Below, piece after piece: positions 1 to 7,169 of a DNA stretch of 13,580 nt. The first letter of the stretch is position 1. Each line of letters starts with the position of its first letter. Made by a program: the position numbers and the translations under genes. Origin of the DNA: DATFXF01 sp035258565 (GTDB taxonomy: Bacteria > Acidobacteriota > Terriglobia > Acidiferrales > UBA7541); assembly GCA_035258565.1 (NCBI GenBank), contig DATFXF010000260.1, forward strand, positions 1 through 13,580, written 5' to 3'. Under the pieces are notes generated by a model. It made no database searches. It had not been told where the DNA came from and saw nothing but the letters and a program-made list of their open reading frames with translations.

Positions 1-502
<502 letters not shown>

Positions 503-771
503 AAACTTTCCCAAACTGTCGTCCAGCGACCTGCCTGCCATTCCGAGTCCGCCACCACGGGCGAGAAATCCCTCTGAGGGATGCTCAGCCCATCGGGCGG
601 GTTCGGGCATGGCCGGCGAGTGCTCGGGCGAAGGAACAGCAGAATTTGCGGTTCGCCAGCCTGATTCAGTTCGAACGCCCGCGTCCCATTTAGCGGGCGA
701 GCCGTTTCGCGAGGACGTGGCTTCGGGTCTGGCACCTGTCTTCCAACCTCAAGTCGCGAGCCTCCAAAGTT
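503..771 (+). other. 23S-5S internal transcribed spacer, no tRNA
   Basis: This 269-nt spacer separates 23S from 5S. I find no tRNA in it (no GTTCRANNC T-loop and no anticodon arm). It contains two clean hairpins: ATCCCT-CTG-AGGGAT at 568-582, and CGCCCGC/GCGGGCG at 676-682 and 693-699 with a 10-nt loop. A short GCCC-ATC-GGGC lies at 588-598. These probably fold in the precursor transcript and may take part in processing. Open frames crossing it on either strand show no recognisable protein. Confidence 0.7.
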
Positions 772-889
772 TCCTGGTGGCCATACCGCGGGGGTCACAC
801 CCGTTCCCATCCCGAACACGGTAGTTAAGCCCCGCAGGGCCGATGATACTGCACGGGTAACTGTGTGGGAACGTAGGTCGCCGCCAGGA
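772..889 (+). rRNA. rrf: 5S ribosomal RNA, complete
   Basis: This is a complete bacterial 5S rRNA of about 118 nt. The ends form a nine-pair terminal helix, TCCTGGTGG at 772-780 with CCGCCAGGA at 881-889, including one G-T pair. The diagnostic internal block CCCATCCCGAACACGG lies at about 806-821 and is followed by TTAAGCCC of helix III/loop B. The right arm GGGAACGTAGGTCG of loop E and helix IV is at about 867-880. It follows 23S on the same strand, which is the standard rrn order. No tRNA follows it. Confidence 0.96.
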
Positions 890-920
890 TGACTTCTCTC
901 TCGATGCGCGCTACGCCAGG

Positions 921-979
921 TTCTTCCTTCTTTCTTTCTTCCCCGCCTGAGCCAATCGCCCTGGCGGCGCCTGCGGCGC
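921..979. terminator. possible terminator region between convergent rRNA and ABC-transporter units
   Basis: Between the 5S end (889) and the ABC ATPase stop (980-982) are a pyrimidine-rich, T-rich run at 921-945 and two adjacent hairpins. These are CGC-CCTG-GCG at 957-966 and the perfect GCGCC-TGC-GGCGC at 967-979. The second directly abuts the ATPase stop codon on the minus strand. The T-run precedes the hairpins on the + strand, so neither direction has the classic stem-then-T-tract order. A terminator is expected here from the convergent layout, but its exact form is uncertain. Confidence 0.35.
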
Positions 980-1717
980 TTACTTGACAGGTTCGTCCGA
1001 TTCCACCTTGCCATCGCGGATGTGGATGATGCGGTGGGCGTGCGCGGCGATATCGCGCTCGTGCGTGATCAGGATAATCGTGTTGCCCTGCCCATGGAGG
1101 CGGTGGAAGATGCCCATGATCTCTTCGCCGGTCTGCGAATCGAGGTTCCCCGTGGGCTCGTCCGCCAGCAGAATGGAGGGCGAGTTCACCAACGCCCGGG
1201 CAATGGCCACGCGCTGGCGCTGTCCGCCAGAGAGCTCGTTGGGCTTGTGCAACATGCGGTCGGTTAGGTCCACCATCTCGAGCGCCCGCTTGGCCTGTCG
1301 GCCGCGCTCCTCCGCGGGCGTGCCGTTGTAAATCAGGGGCAGCTCAACGTTGTGCAGCGCGGTGGCGCGCGGGAGCAGGTTGAAGGTCTGGAAAACGAAG
1401 CCGATCTCCTTATTGCGGATGTAGGCCAGCTCGTCGTCGTCCAGCTCACTGACCAGCCGCCCGGCCAGCCAATATTTTCCGCCCGACGGCGTATCCAGGC
1501 AGCCGATGAGGTTCATCAGCGTGGACTTGCCGGAGCCGGAAGGGCCCATGATGGCCACATACTCGCCTTTCGAGATTTCCAGGTCCACTCCGCGCAGGGC
1601 GTGCACCTGTTCGGCGCCCATCTCATAAGTCTTCGACAGGGCTTCGGTCTTGATCACTACGCCGCGGTCGATCAAGTCCTGGCGAAACGATTCCGAGGCG
1701 GTAGTTTCTAGGGGCAT
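980..1717 (-). CDS. ABC transporter ATP-binding protein, MacB/LolD type
   Basis: This is a 245-residue nucleotide-binding subunit that would hydrolyse ATP for a transporter of the MacB/LolD/FtsE group. All the catalytic motifs are visible: Walker A GPSGSGKS (58-65), Q-loop FQ (109-110), signature LSGGQRQRV (162-170), Walker B ILLADE (182-187), the DSQTG D-loop (193-197) and H-loop His219. The NEL before the signature and DEPTGNLD after Walker B are typical of the macrolide/lipoprotein-release class. The ATG at 1717 has GAGGGAG eight bases upstream. About 20 extra residues precede the usual core start. It lies 30 nt downstream of the adaptor gene, surely in one transcript. The usual third gene, the FtsX/MacB-type permease, is missing: the unit ends here, convergent with the rRNA operon. 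The substrate is unknown. Confidence 0.95.
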   Translation of the reverse strand: MPLETTASESFRQDLIDRGVVIKTEALSKTYEMGAEQVHALRGVDLEISKGEYVAIMGPSGSGKSTLMNLIGCLDTPSGGKYWLAGRLVSELDDDELAYIRNKEIGFVFQTFNLLPRATALHNVELPLIYNGTPAEERGRQAKRALEMVDLTDRMLHKPNELSGGQRQRVAIARALVNSPSILLADEPTGNLDSQTGEEIMGIFHRLHGQGNTIILITHERDIAAHAHRIIHIRDGKVESDEPVK

Positions 1718-1747
1718 CCAATTGGCTCCCTCTTTGTCAGACGCCGG

Positions 1748-3154
1748 TTAGCTCTTTTCCGCTTCTTCCTTGTAATGCCGCTTGTTGTCCACCTTGACTG
1801 TGGCGCCGGGGCGCAGCGTGCGGAGCGCTTTGTAATTACCGATGACGATCTGGTCGCCTTCCTTGAGCCCGCTAGAGACCTCAATGTCGGTGACTCCAAG
1901 GATCCCGGTTTCTACCTCAACAAACTCCACCTTCTTGCCGCGCAACACGAATACGCCCTGGACCTCGTCTTTCTTCGACTCCGTCGTGGAAGTCGGCCTG
2001 GCGGCCGCCAACGTCACGCTGCCCCCTCCGTCCTTGCTGGCCTGCTTCGCCGCTTCCTCCAGATCCTTGCGCGAACGAATGGCCAGCGCCTGGATGGGAA
2101 TGACCAGGACATTCTTCTTGTGCGCCGTTCTCACCTTGGAGGTGGTCGAGAGCCCCGGGCGCAGACCATCGGGCGGATGGTCGAGGTTCACGATCACCTT
2201 GAAGTCCTTGGCCTCCTGCGTGCCCGCGGTGGTCTGCGTGGTCGCCAGACCCGAGGTTCGCAGCACCGCCTGCGTGCCCACTTCCGTCACATGCCCCTTG
2301 AAGATTTTGCCAGGGATGGCGTCGATGGTGACGTCGGACTCCTGCCCATTCTTCACATTGACGATATCGGTTTCGTCCACCTTGACCTCGGCAGTGACCA
2401 CGGACATGTCGGAAATCGTCATTAGATAGCTGCCCAGCGAGTTCTGGATCCCGGGCACGACGTTTTCACCGACCCGCACGGCGATGTAAGTCACTACGCC
2501 GTCGATCGGCGCCGTATAGGTGGTCTTCCGCAGGACGTCCCGCGTCCGGCTCAGCAGGGCGCGGCTCTGCTCGAGAAGCGAGCGCGACCGCTCGAACTCC
2601 GCGCGCAACTGCTGGAGCCGTGCGCTGCTCGCATCCACCGCCGCGGCCGCACCGTCGAACGCTGCCTGGCGCGCGTCGTAATCGGATTTGGGAATCAGGC
2701 CGTCCTTGTAAAGGCCCTGGGCGCGCTCCCAATCAAGCCTGGCCCGTTCCAGATCGGCCTTGCGCTGCGCCAGGTCGGCCTGCGCGGAGCGATAACTTGC
2801 GTCGGCGGACTTCACTGCGGCGTCGGCAGAAGCTAACGCGGCTTGCTGGGCGTCCACGTCTGCTGTGGGCTGAATGTTTTCCAGGCGCAGCAAGATATCT
2901 CCGCGCTTGACGTGGTCGCCCTCTTTCACGATGATCTGGGTGATCTTGCCAAATCCTTCGCCGTACACGTTCGCGTAGGTTTTCGGCCGGATTTCGCCCG
3001 AGGCGGTGACGATCGAGGTCAAGTCTTCGCGGCCCACCTTAGCGGTCTGTACCGTCACCACACCCTTATTGGCCTGCTTGATGCTGACCAGGACAGTGCC
3101 GCCCAGGACAAGCGCTGCGCCGACACTGATGCTCACCTTCTTCCAAGTCTTCAT
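1748..3154 (-). CDS. periplasmic adaptor (membrane fusion) subunit, HlyD/MacA family
   Basis: This 468-residue adaptor would link an inner-membrane transporter to an outer-membrane channel. An uncleaved signal anchor spans about residues 7-24 after MKTWKK. The biotinyl-lipoyl half-motif follows (about 50-95, with GEGFGKITQIIVKEGDHVKRGD). A long Ala/Arg/Glu-rich coiled-coil hairpin runs about 98-210. The second lipoyl half is YTAPIDGVVT (213-222), then come beta-barrel and membrane-proximal domains to the end. A low-complexity insert (about 361-397, Lys/Ser/Thr-rich) interrupts the C-terminal part. The ATG at 3154 is preceded by TGAGGTAAAGGA. It is the first gene of the unit, with the ABC ATPase next, so it is MacA-like rather than an RND adaptor. 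No outer-membrane TolC homologue is in the window. Confidence 0.93.
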   Translation of the reverse strand: MKTWKKVSISVGAALVLGGTVLVSIKQANKGVVTVQTAKVGREDLTSIVTASGEIRPKTYANVYGEGFGKITQIIVKEGDHVKRGDILLRLENIQPTADVDAQQAALASADAAVKSADASYRSAQADLAQRKADLERARLDWERAQGLYKDGLIPKSDYDARQAAFDGAAAAVDASSARLQQLRAEFERSRSLLEQSRALLSRTRDVLRKTTYTAPIDGVVTYIAVRVGENVVPGIQNSLGSYLMTISDMSVVTAEVKVDETDIVNVKNGQESDVTIDAIPGKIFKGHVTEVGTQAVLRTSGLATTQTTAGTQEAKDFKVIVNLDHPPDGLRPGLSTTSKVRTAHKKNVLVIPIQALAIRSRKDLEEAAKQASKDGGGSVTLAAARPTSTTESKKDEVQGVFVLRGKKVEFVEVETGILGVTDIEVSSGLKEGDQIVIGNYKALRTLRPGATVKVDNKRHYKEEAEKS

Positions 3155-3409
3155 GGTTCCTTTACCTCAGGTTCCCGAGGCCTGCCCGTTCGCCCCTACC
3201 TCATTCCATACGACGCACGCGACGAAAAAGTTTCTCCCGAAATTCTCCCACATCCAGAAGGAAGAAACGGGTTAGAGTGAACTTGAGGCTCCCCTCCGCC
3301 ACGGACCAGTCGCCGGGGGAAGATCTTTCACCACCCTCTGCTATTCTAAAGTGTTCTCGGCCAGAAAGGAAGTGGCAGGCAACCCTCCGTCCAGCGCGAG
3401 ACTCTGAGT

Positions 3410-3423
3410 CCGATATAATTCGG
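3410..3423 (+). promoter_or_regulatory. TATAAT in a CCGA-N6-TCGG dyad, possible second promoter or operator
   Basis: A perfect -10 hexamer TATAAT (3414-3419) is framed by CCGA (3410-3413) and TCGG (3420-3423), inverted copies of each other. No -35 element is found 16-18 nt upstream and there is no extended -10 TG. It could be a weak upstream promoter for the GWxTD gene or a repressor half-site pair. Confidence 0.3.
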
Positions 3424-3483
3424 TGTCCTGCGGGGATAGGGTAGTACTGGATCAATGCAGAGGGTCCCGGGGGTATTCTTCAT

Positions 3484-3512
3484 TTGACGTACTGCAGACC
3501 AGGCGATAGAAT
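3484..3512 (+). promoter_or_regulatory. sigma70-type promoter for the GWxTD/beta-barrel operon
   Basis: A -35 box TTGACG (3484-3489) is separated by exactly 17 nt from a -10 box TAGAAT (3507-3512). Transcription would start near 3519-3520, leaving a roughly 20-nt leader that contains the ribosome binding site of the GTG start at 3541. The match and spacing are close to the textbook consensus. The TTG of the -35 box is also the most upstream possible start codon of the following gene, and this promoter argues strongly against its use. Confidence 0.7.
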
Positions 3513-3524
3513 TCGGCTTCCACA

Positions 3525-3533
3525 GGGGCGAGG
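3525..3533 (+). promoter_or_regulatory. ribosome binding site that decides the GWxTD gene start
   Basis: The purine-rich GGGGCGAGG ends 7 nt before the GTG at 3541. It supports that GTG as the start, because translation from there gives an immediate signal peptide while the upstream TTG does not. Confidence 0.6.
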
Positions 3534-3540
3534 TATCTTT

Positions 3541-5247
3541 GTGAGGGGTGCAGGCCGCATCCTACTTTGTTTTCTGCTTGGTGGCGGGCTCTCCGCGCCG
3601 CCCAGCTCGCTCGCGCAAGGCGCGCCAGAGAAACAGGACAGTCAGGCCAAGCAGGAAACGGACAAGGAACGCAAGCGCCGGGAGAAGAAGCTGCACCGCG
3701 AGCTGGCAACCCCATACAAAAAGTGGTTGGACGAAGAGGTCGCCTACATCATCGCCGATGAAGAGCGCACCGCCTTCTTGCGCCTGCAGACGAACGAAGA
3801 GCGTGAGCAGTTCATCGAGCAGTTCTGGCTGCGACGCGACCCGACCCCAGACACCGTCGAAAACGAGTTCAAGGAAGAGCACTACCGGCGCATCGCTTAT
3901 TCCAACGAGCGGTTTGCCTCCGGCATCCCCGGCTGGAAAACGGACCGCGGCCGAATCTATATCATCTGGGGTCCCCCCGACGAGACTGAAACGCACCCCA
4001 CCGGTGGCACCTATGATCGGCCTCCGGAAGAGGGCGGAGGCACTACCTCCACCTATCCGTTTGAAAAGTGGCGCTATCGCTACCTGGAAGGCATCGGGAA
4101 CGATGTGAACCTCGAATTCGTGGATCCCACCGGCAGCGGTGAATACCGCTTGACGATGGACCCATCCGAGAAGGATGCCCTGCTGCACGTTCCCGGGGCC
4201 GGTTTGAGCGAGCTCGAGGCCATGGGCATGGCGAGCAAAACCGACCGCTTTAACCGCACCGACGGTACCCACCTGCCAAAGTCACTGGGCGGCACGCCGA
4301 CCAGAATGAACGAGTTCGAGCGCCTGGAGCTCTACGCCAAGGTGCAGCGGCCACCACCAGTCAAATTCAAGGACCTCGAGGAAGTCGTCACCTCGCGGTT
4401 GATCCGAAACCAGATCAATTTCGATTACCGTTTTGATTTCTTGCGCGTAACCGGCGACACGGTGTTGGTGCCCATCAGCGTACAGATCGCCAACCGCCAG
4501 TTGACCTTCCAAGACAAGAATGGGGTGCACTCGGCCGCGCTGAACCTGTTTGGCCGCATCACCACCCTCACCGGCCGCGTCGTGCAGACCTTTGAGGACG
4601 TGATCATGAGGGACTTCCCCGAGTCCCTGCTCCAACAATCTCTGAGCGGCTTCTCGATCTATCAGAAGGCCGTTCCGCTGCGCCCGGGCCTCTACCGGCT
4701 GGACCTGGTGATCAAAGACGTACAGAGTGGAAACGTGGGTGTGGCCAACACCCGCCTGGCCGTGCCACGCTATGAAGACGACAAGCTGGAGGCAAGCACG
4801 CTGATTCTGGCGGACCAGATCGAACGTGTTCCCGCCAAGCAGGTTGGCCTGGGCCAGTTCGTCCTGGGTTCCTCCAAGGTGCGTCCCAAGCTGAACTCCG
4901 AATTCGCCGCCAACGAGCGCCTGGGAATCTTCCTGCAAGTGTACAACCTGAAGGTAGACGGCAACACGCACAAGGCAGACGCCGCCATCGAGTACCACGT
5001 GCGGCGAATCAAGGATCAGAAAGAAGTGCTCTCGCTGGCGGAAACAAGCGAGAAGCTCCACCAGACTGGCGAACAGCTCACCGTGGAAAAGGTCATGCCG
5101 CTCGGAGGCTTTGAGCCCGGTCGCTACAAGCTCGAAATTCAAGCCACCGACCAGCTCAGCAAGCAAACCATTTCCCGCTCGGCCGAATTCACCGTGAAAC
5201 CCGCGGCCGAGGACAAGACCACGGCCAAGCAAACGCCGGGGAGGTAA
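3541..5247 (+). CDS. secreted GWxTD-domain protein
   Basis: This is a 568-residue exported protein of the GWxTD family, common in acidobacteria and of unknown biochemical role. From the GTG start the N-terminus is a signal peptide (basic MRGAGR, hydrophobic ILLCFLLGGGLSA, probable cleavage after SLAQG or nearby). A charged, probably helical stretch rich in Lys/Arg/Glu follows (about 30-60). The name-giving domain covers about 60-220, with FWLRRDPTP (95-103), GWKTDRGRIYIIWGPPDE (131-148) and the EKWRYRYL region. The remainder, about 230-568, looks beta-rich, with repeated extended segments and no catalytic motif I recognise. A reading from TTG 3484 adds 19 residues but would bury the signal peptide and overlap the -35 box. 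The stop codon follows GGGGAGG, the ribosome binding site of the next gene, so the two genes form an operon. Confidence 0.88.
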   Translation: MRGAGRILLCFLLGGGLSAPPSSLAQGAPEKQDSQAKQETDKERKRREKKLHRELATPYKKWLDEEVAYIIADEERTAFLRLQTNEEREQFIEQFWLRRDPTPDTVENEFKEEHYRRIAYSNERFASGIPGWKTDRGRIYIIWGPPDETETHPTGGTYDRPPEEGGGTTSTYPFEKWRYRYLEGIGNDVNLEFVDPTGSGEYRLTMDPSEKDALLHVPGAGLSELEAMGMASKTDRFNRTDGTHLPKSLGGTPTRMNEFERLELYAKVQRPPPVKFKDLEEVVTSRLIRNQINFDYRFDFLRVTGDTVLVPISVQIANRQLTFQDKNGVHSAALNLFGRITTLTGRVVQTFEDVIMRDFPESLLQQSLSGFSIYQKAVPLRPGLYRLDLVIKDVQSGNVGVANTRLAVPRYEDDKLEASTLILADQIERVPAKQVGLGQFVLGSSKVRPKLNSEFAANERLGIFLQVYNLKVDGNTHKADAAIEYHVRRIKDQKEVLSLAETSEKLHQTGEQLTVEKVMPLGGFEPGRYKLEIQATDQLSKQTISRSAEFTVKPAAEDKTTAKQTPGR

Positions 5248-5253
5248 AGCGTC

Positions 5254-6969
5254 GTGAGGTTTGGACGAATCCGCGTCCTGTGTTGGGCGAGCGCGGCGAT
5301 TGTTTTCCTGACCATTTCCGCGCAGGCTGCGCCGGGCTTTGGAAGGCTTTCAGGGGTGGTCGTAGACCCCTCTGGGACTCCGCAGATGGGCGCGAGCGTG
5401 CTCGTGGCAGCCGAAGGCACGGGCGCCTCCAAGGCCCTGGAACTGCTCACCAACGAGCGCGGCCAGTTTTCGACCGCGCGCCTTCTGCCCGGCTTCTATA
5501 CGGTTCGCGTGACCCTAGCCGGCTTTTTGCCGACGATCAACCAGCACATCCGCGTCACCTCGAACCTCACCACGCTGCTGAAGATTGAACTGGATTCAGT
5601 GTTCACCTCGCTCGACCGCCTGCGGAGGGATCCACAGCCACCGCCGATGGATACCGAGGAATGGAAATGGGTGCTGCGGACCTCTTCCGCCACACGACCC
5701 GTGCTGCAATGGGCAGAGGGCAAAGTGACCGCGGGCGGAGAAGTTCCCACGGGTGGAGCAGCCGGAAGGCAGCGGGCGCGCGGACGTCTCGAGCTCACGC
5801 GCGGCGCTCGCCGACCCGGCTCGGTAGCCAATCTGGCAGACTCGCCCGCCACGGCCTTTTCCTACGACCAGAAGATCGGCCCAACCAGTAGTCTCCTGCT
5901 GGCTGGCCAGATGAGTTACGAACGCTCGGCGAGTGCAGGCATTGCGGTCATGTGGTTGCCCTCAGGAAATGTCCAGTCAGGTCCGGAAACCACGCTCGTT
6001 CTCAGACAGACGAAACTCGGCCCTGGCGGCCCGACCTTCCGCGGCTTGCGCACCGAGCATGCGAGCCAGCTCGCGCTGGGCGACCGTTTCACCCTCCACT
6101 ACGGCGCGGAGTATGTCCTGGCGGGAGTCGGCCTGGCCACTTCAGCGCTGCGGCCGCGCATCAAATGGGACGCACGAATCTCTCCGAACTGGCGTGCCTC
6201 CGTGCTGCTGGCCGCGCGGCCCTCGTCGAATGACGAGCTAGGCACGAATGAATTGCAGTCGGCTCTGTCCGAACTTGACGCTCTTCCGGCACTCCTTTGG
6301 CGGAACGGCCATCCGGTGCTGGAGAGCGGCTGGCACGAAGAGATCGGTCTCGAGCGTCGTCTGGGCGCACACGCCAGCCTCGAGGTCGCCACTTTTCGTG
6401 ACCGCGCGCGGCATGTGGCCGTCTTCGGCCGCGGTCAAATGGCGGACCCCGATTTCTTCCAGGACTTCTTCTCCGATTCGTTTGTGTATGATGGGGGGCG
6501 GTCGAATTCCTGGGGCTCCCGCGTCGCCTACCGGCAGAAGTTCTCGGACGACTTGGAAGTGGCCGCCGTGTATGCCTGGGCGGGTGCCTTGGCCCCGGAA
6601 GATGTGGCCGCCAACGTGGGCCTGCGGGAGGCGCTGCAAACCCGCGATCGCCACAGCCTTTCCGCGCGTGTCTCAGGCCGCGTCCCCCGCCTGGGCACGA
6701 AGATTCGAGCCAGCTACAAGTGGTTGAGCGGGCCGATCGCTTCGCGGCAAGACCTGTTCGGGGAAGCCATCTATCAGCTTGATCCCTATCTCAACGTAAG
6801 CGTCCGGCAGCCGCTGCCCAACTTCCTGATGAACGGCAAGTGGGAGGCACAAGCCGACCTTCACAACCTGCTGGCCCAGGGCTATGTCCCCATCGAGCAT
6901 CGAGACGGTCGACTCCTGCTCGTGCCAGCGTTCCGAGTGTTACGAGGTGGTGTCAGCTTCCAGTTTTAG
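5254..6969 (+). CDS. carboxypeptidase-regulatory-like domain plus outer-membrane beta-barrel protein
   Basis: This 571-residue protein is probably placed in the outer membrane. It has a signal peptide (1-25, MRFGRIRVLC... ending SAQA) and a carboxypeptidase-regulatory-like beta-sandwich (about 29-113: GRLSGVVVDPSGTPQMGASV, then NERGQFSTARLLPGFYTVRV). A Pro-rich linker and the segment MDTEEWKWVLRTSSATRPVL (132-151) follow. The rest, about 440 residues, alternates short hydrophobic/aromatic strands as a barrel does and ends RGGVSFQF, with the terminal Phe expected for BAM-inserted proteins. It resembles the C-terminal end of a TonB-dependent receptor (NLLAQGY block at 538-544), but it is short and I see no plug domain or TonB box. 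The GTG at 5254 has GGGGAGG nine bases upstream, overlapping the end of the GWxTD gene. The partner relationship with GWxTD is inferred from the operon. Confidence 0.82.
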   Translation: MRFGRIRVLCWASAAIVFLTISAQAAPGFGRLSGVVVDPSGTPQMGASVLVAAEGTGASKALELLTNERGQFSTARLLPGFYTVRVTLAGFLPTINQHIRVTSNLTTLLKIELDSVFTSLDRLRRDPQPPPMDTEEWKWVLRTSSATRPVLQWAEGKVTAGGEVPTGGAAGRQRARGRLELTRGARRPGSVANLADSPATAFSYDQKIGPTSSLLLAGQMSYERSASAGIAVMWLPSGNVQSGPETTLVLRQTKLGPGGPTFRGLRTEHASQLALGDRFTLHYGAEYVLAGVGLATSALRPRIKWDARISPNWRASVLLAARPSSNDELGTNELQSALSELDALPALLWRNGHPVLESGWHEEIGLERRLGAHASLEVATFRDRARHVAVFGRGQMADPDFFQDFFSDSFVYDGGRSNSWGSRVAYRQKFSDDLEVAAVYAWAGALAPEDVAANVGLREALQTRDRHSLSARVSGRVPRLGTKIRASYKWLSGPIASRQDLFGEAIYQLDPYLNVSVRQPLPNFLMNGKWEAQADLHNLLAQGYVPIEHRDGRLLLVPAFRVLRGGVSFQF

Positions 6970-7073
6970 CCCACCCCGCAGGGATACCGAATTTAGGAAG
7001 AGCATTCAAAAAATCGGAGGGGAGCCCTTTCATCCTCGGTCCTGGCAAAATATATTCCCTTTTCTCAGCAGGT

Positions 7074-7094
7074 TATGGATAATGAGATTCCATA
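7074..7094. repeat. inverted repeat TATGGA-N9-TCCATA, possible operator
   Basis: Perfect 6-nt arms at 7074-7079 and 7089-7094 flank a 9-nt AT-rich spacer. The dyad lies just upstream of the candidate -24 element and could be a regulator-binding site. With arms this short in AT-rich DNA, chance is a real alternative. Confidence 0.3.
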
Positions 7095-7099
7095 TTTTC

Positions 7100-7115
7100 T
7101 GGCAGCAGACGTGCT
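7100..7115 (+). promoter_or_regulatory. candidate sigma54 (-24/-12) promoter for the two-component operon
   Basis: TGGCAGCAGACGTGCT has the invariant GG (7101-7102) and GC (7113-7114) separated by exactly 10 nt. It matches the TGGCA and TGCT parts of the TGGCACG-N4-TTGCT consensus, with mismatches at three positions. A start near 7126 would give a leader of about 44 nt before the ATG at 7170. Autoregulation by the sigma54 activator encoded in the same operon is plausible. Part of the site also forms the dyad GCAGCA-GACG-TGCTGC (7102-7117). Confidence 0.42.
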
Positions 7116-7169
7116 GCATTGCGACGTCGGGCTCGTCAAGGTGAGGGTGGGGTGGTCTAGGATCGGGCG

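Larger units (their letters stand above)
3155..3540. other. divergent intergenic region with promoters
   Basis: This 386-nt region lies between the divergently transcribed adaptor gene and the GWxTD gene and carries no convincing gene. It holds the strong + strand promoter at 3484-3512 and a TATAAT embedded in a small dyad at 3410-3423. On the minus strand a TAGAAT sits at 3348-3343, a possible -10 for the adaptor gene about 190 nt upstream of its ATG, but no good -35 accompanies it. The short minus-strand frame at 3201-3455 has no recognisable product. Confidence 0.6.
6970..7169 (+). other. AT-richer intergenic region upstream of the kinase gene
   Basis: This 200-nt gap is visibly richer in A/T than its surroundings, particularly about 7045-7100. 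It contains an inverted repeat TATGGA-N9-TCCATA, a candidate sigma54 promoter, and a second inverted repeat overlapping that promoter. No hairpin with a T-tract is evident after the barrel gene, so whether transcription stops here is unclear. Confidence 0.6.

Noticed and set aside
730..745. TGGCACCTGTCTTCC in the 23S-5S spacer, resembling a sigma54 promoter
   Set aside because: The essential GC of the -12 element is CC, and it lies inside the rRNA transcript with no gene to drive except 5S.
3484..3540. TTG 3484 as the start of the GWxTD gene
   Set aside because: It coincides with a -35 box of a good promoter, has no clear ribosome binding site, and would place 19 residues ahead of an otherwise typical signal peptide.
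4282..5232. Long minus-strand open frame of 316 codons opposite the GWxTD gene
   Set aside because: It is a frame shadow in GC-rich DNA. The + strand protein has a signal peptide and family motifs, while this one shows only low-complexity Leu/Gly/Val/His composition.
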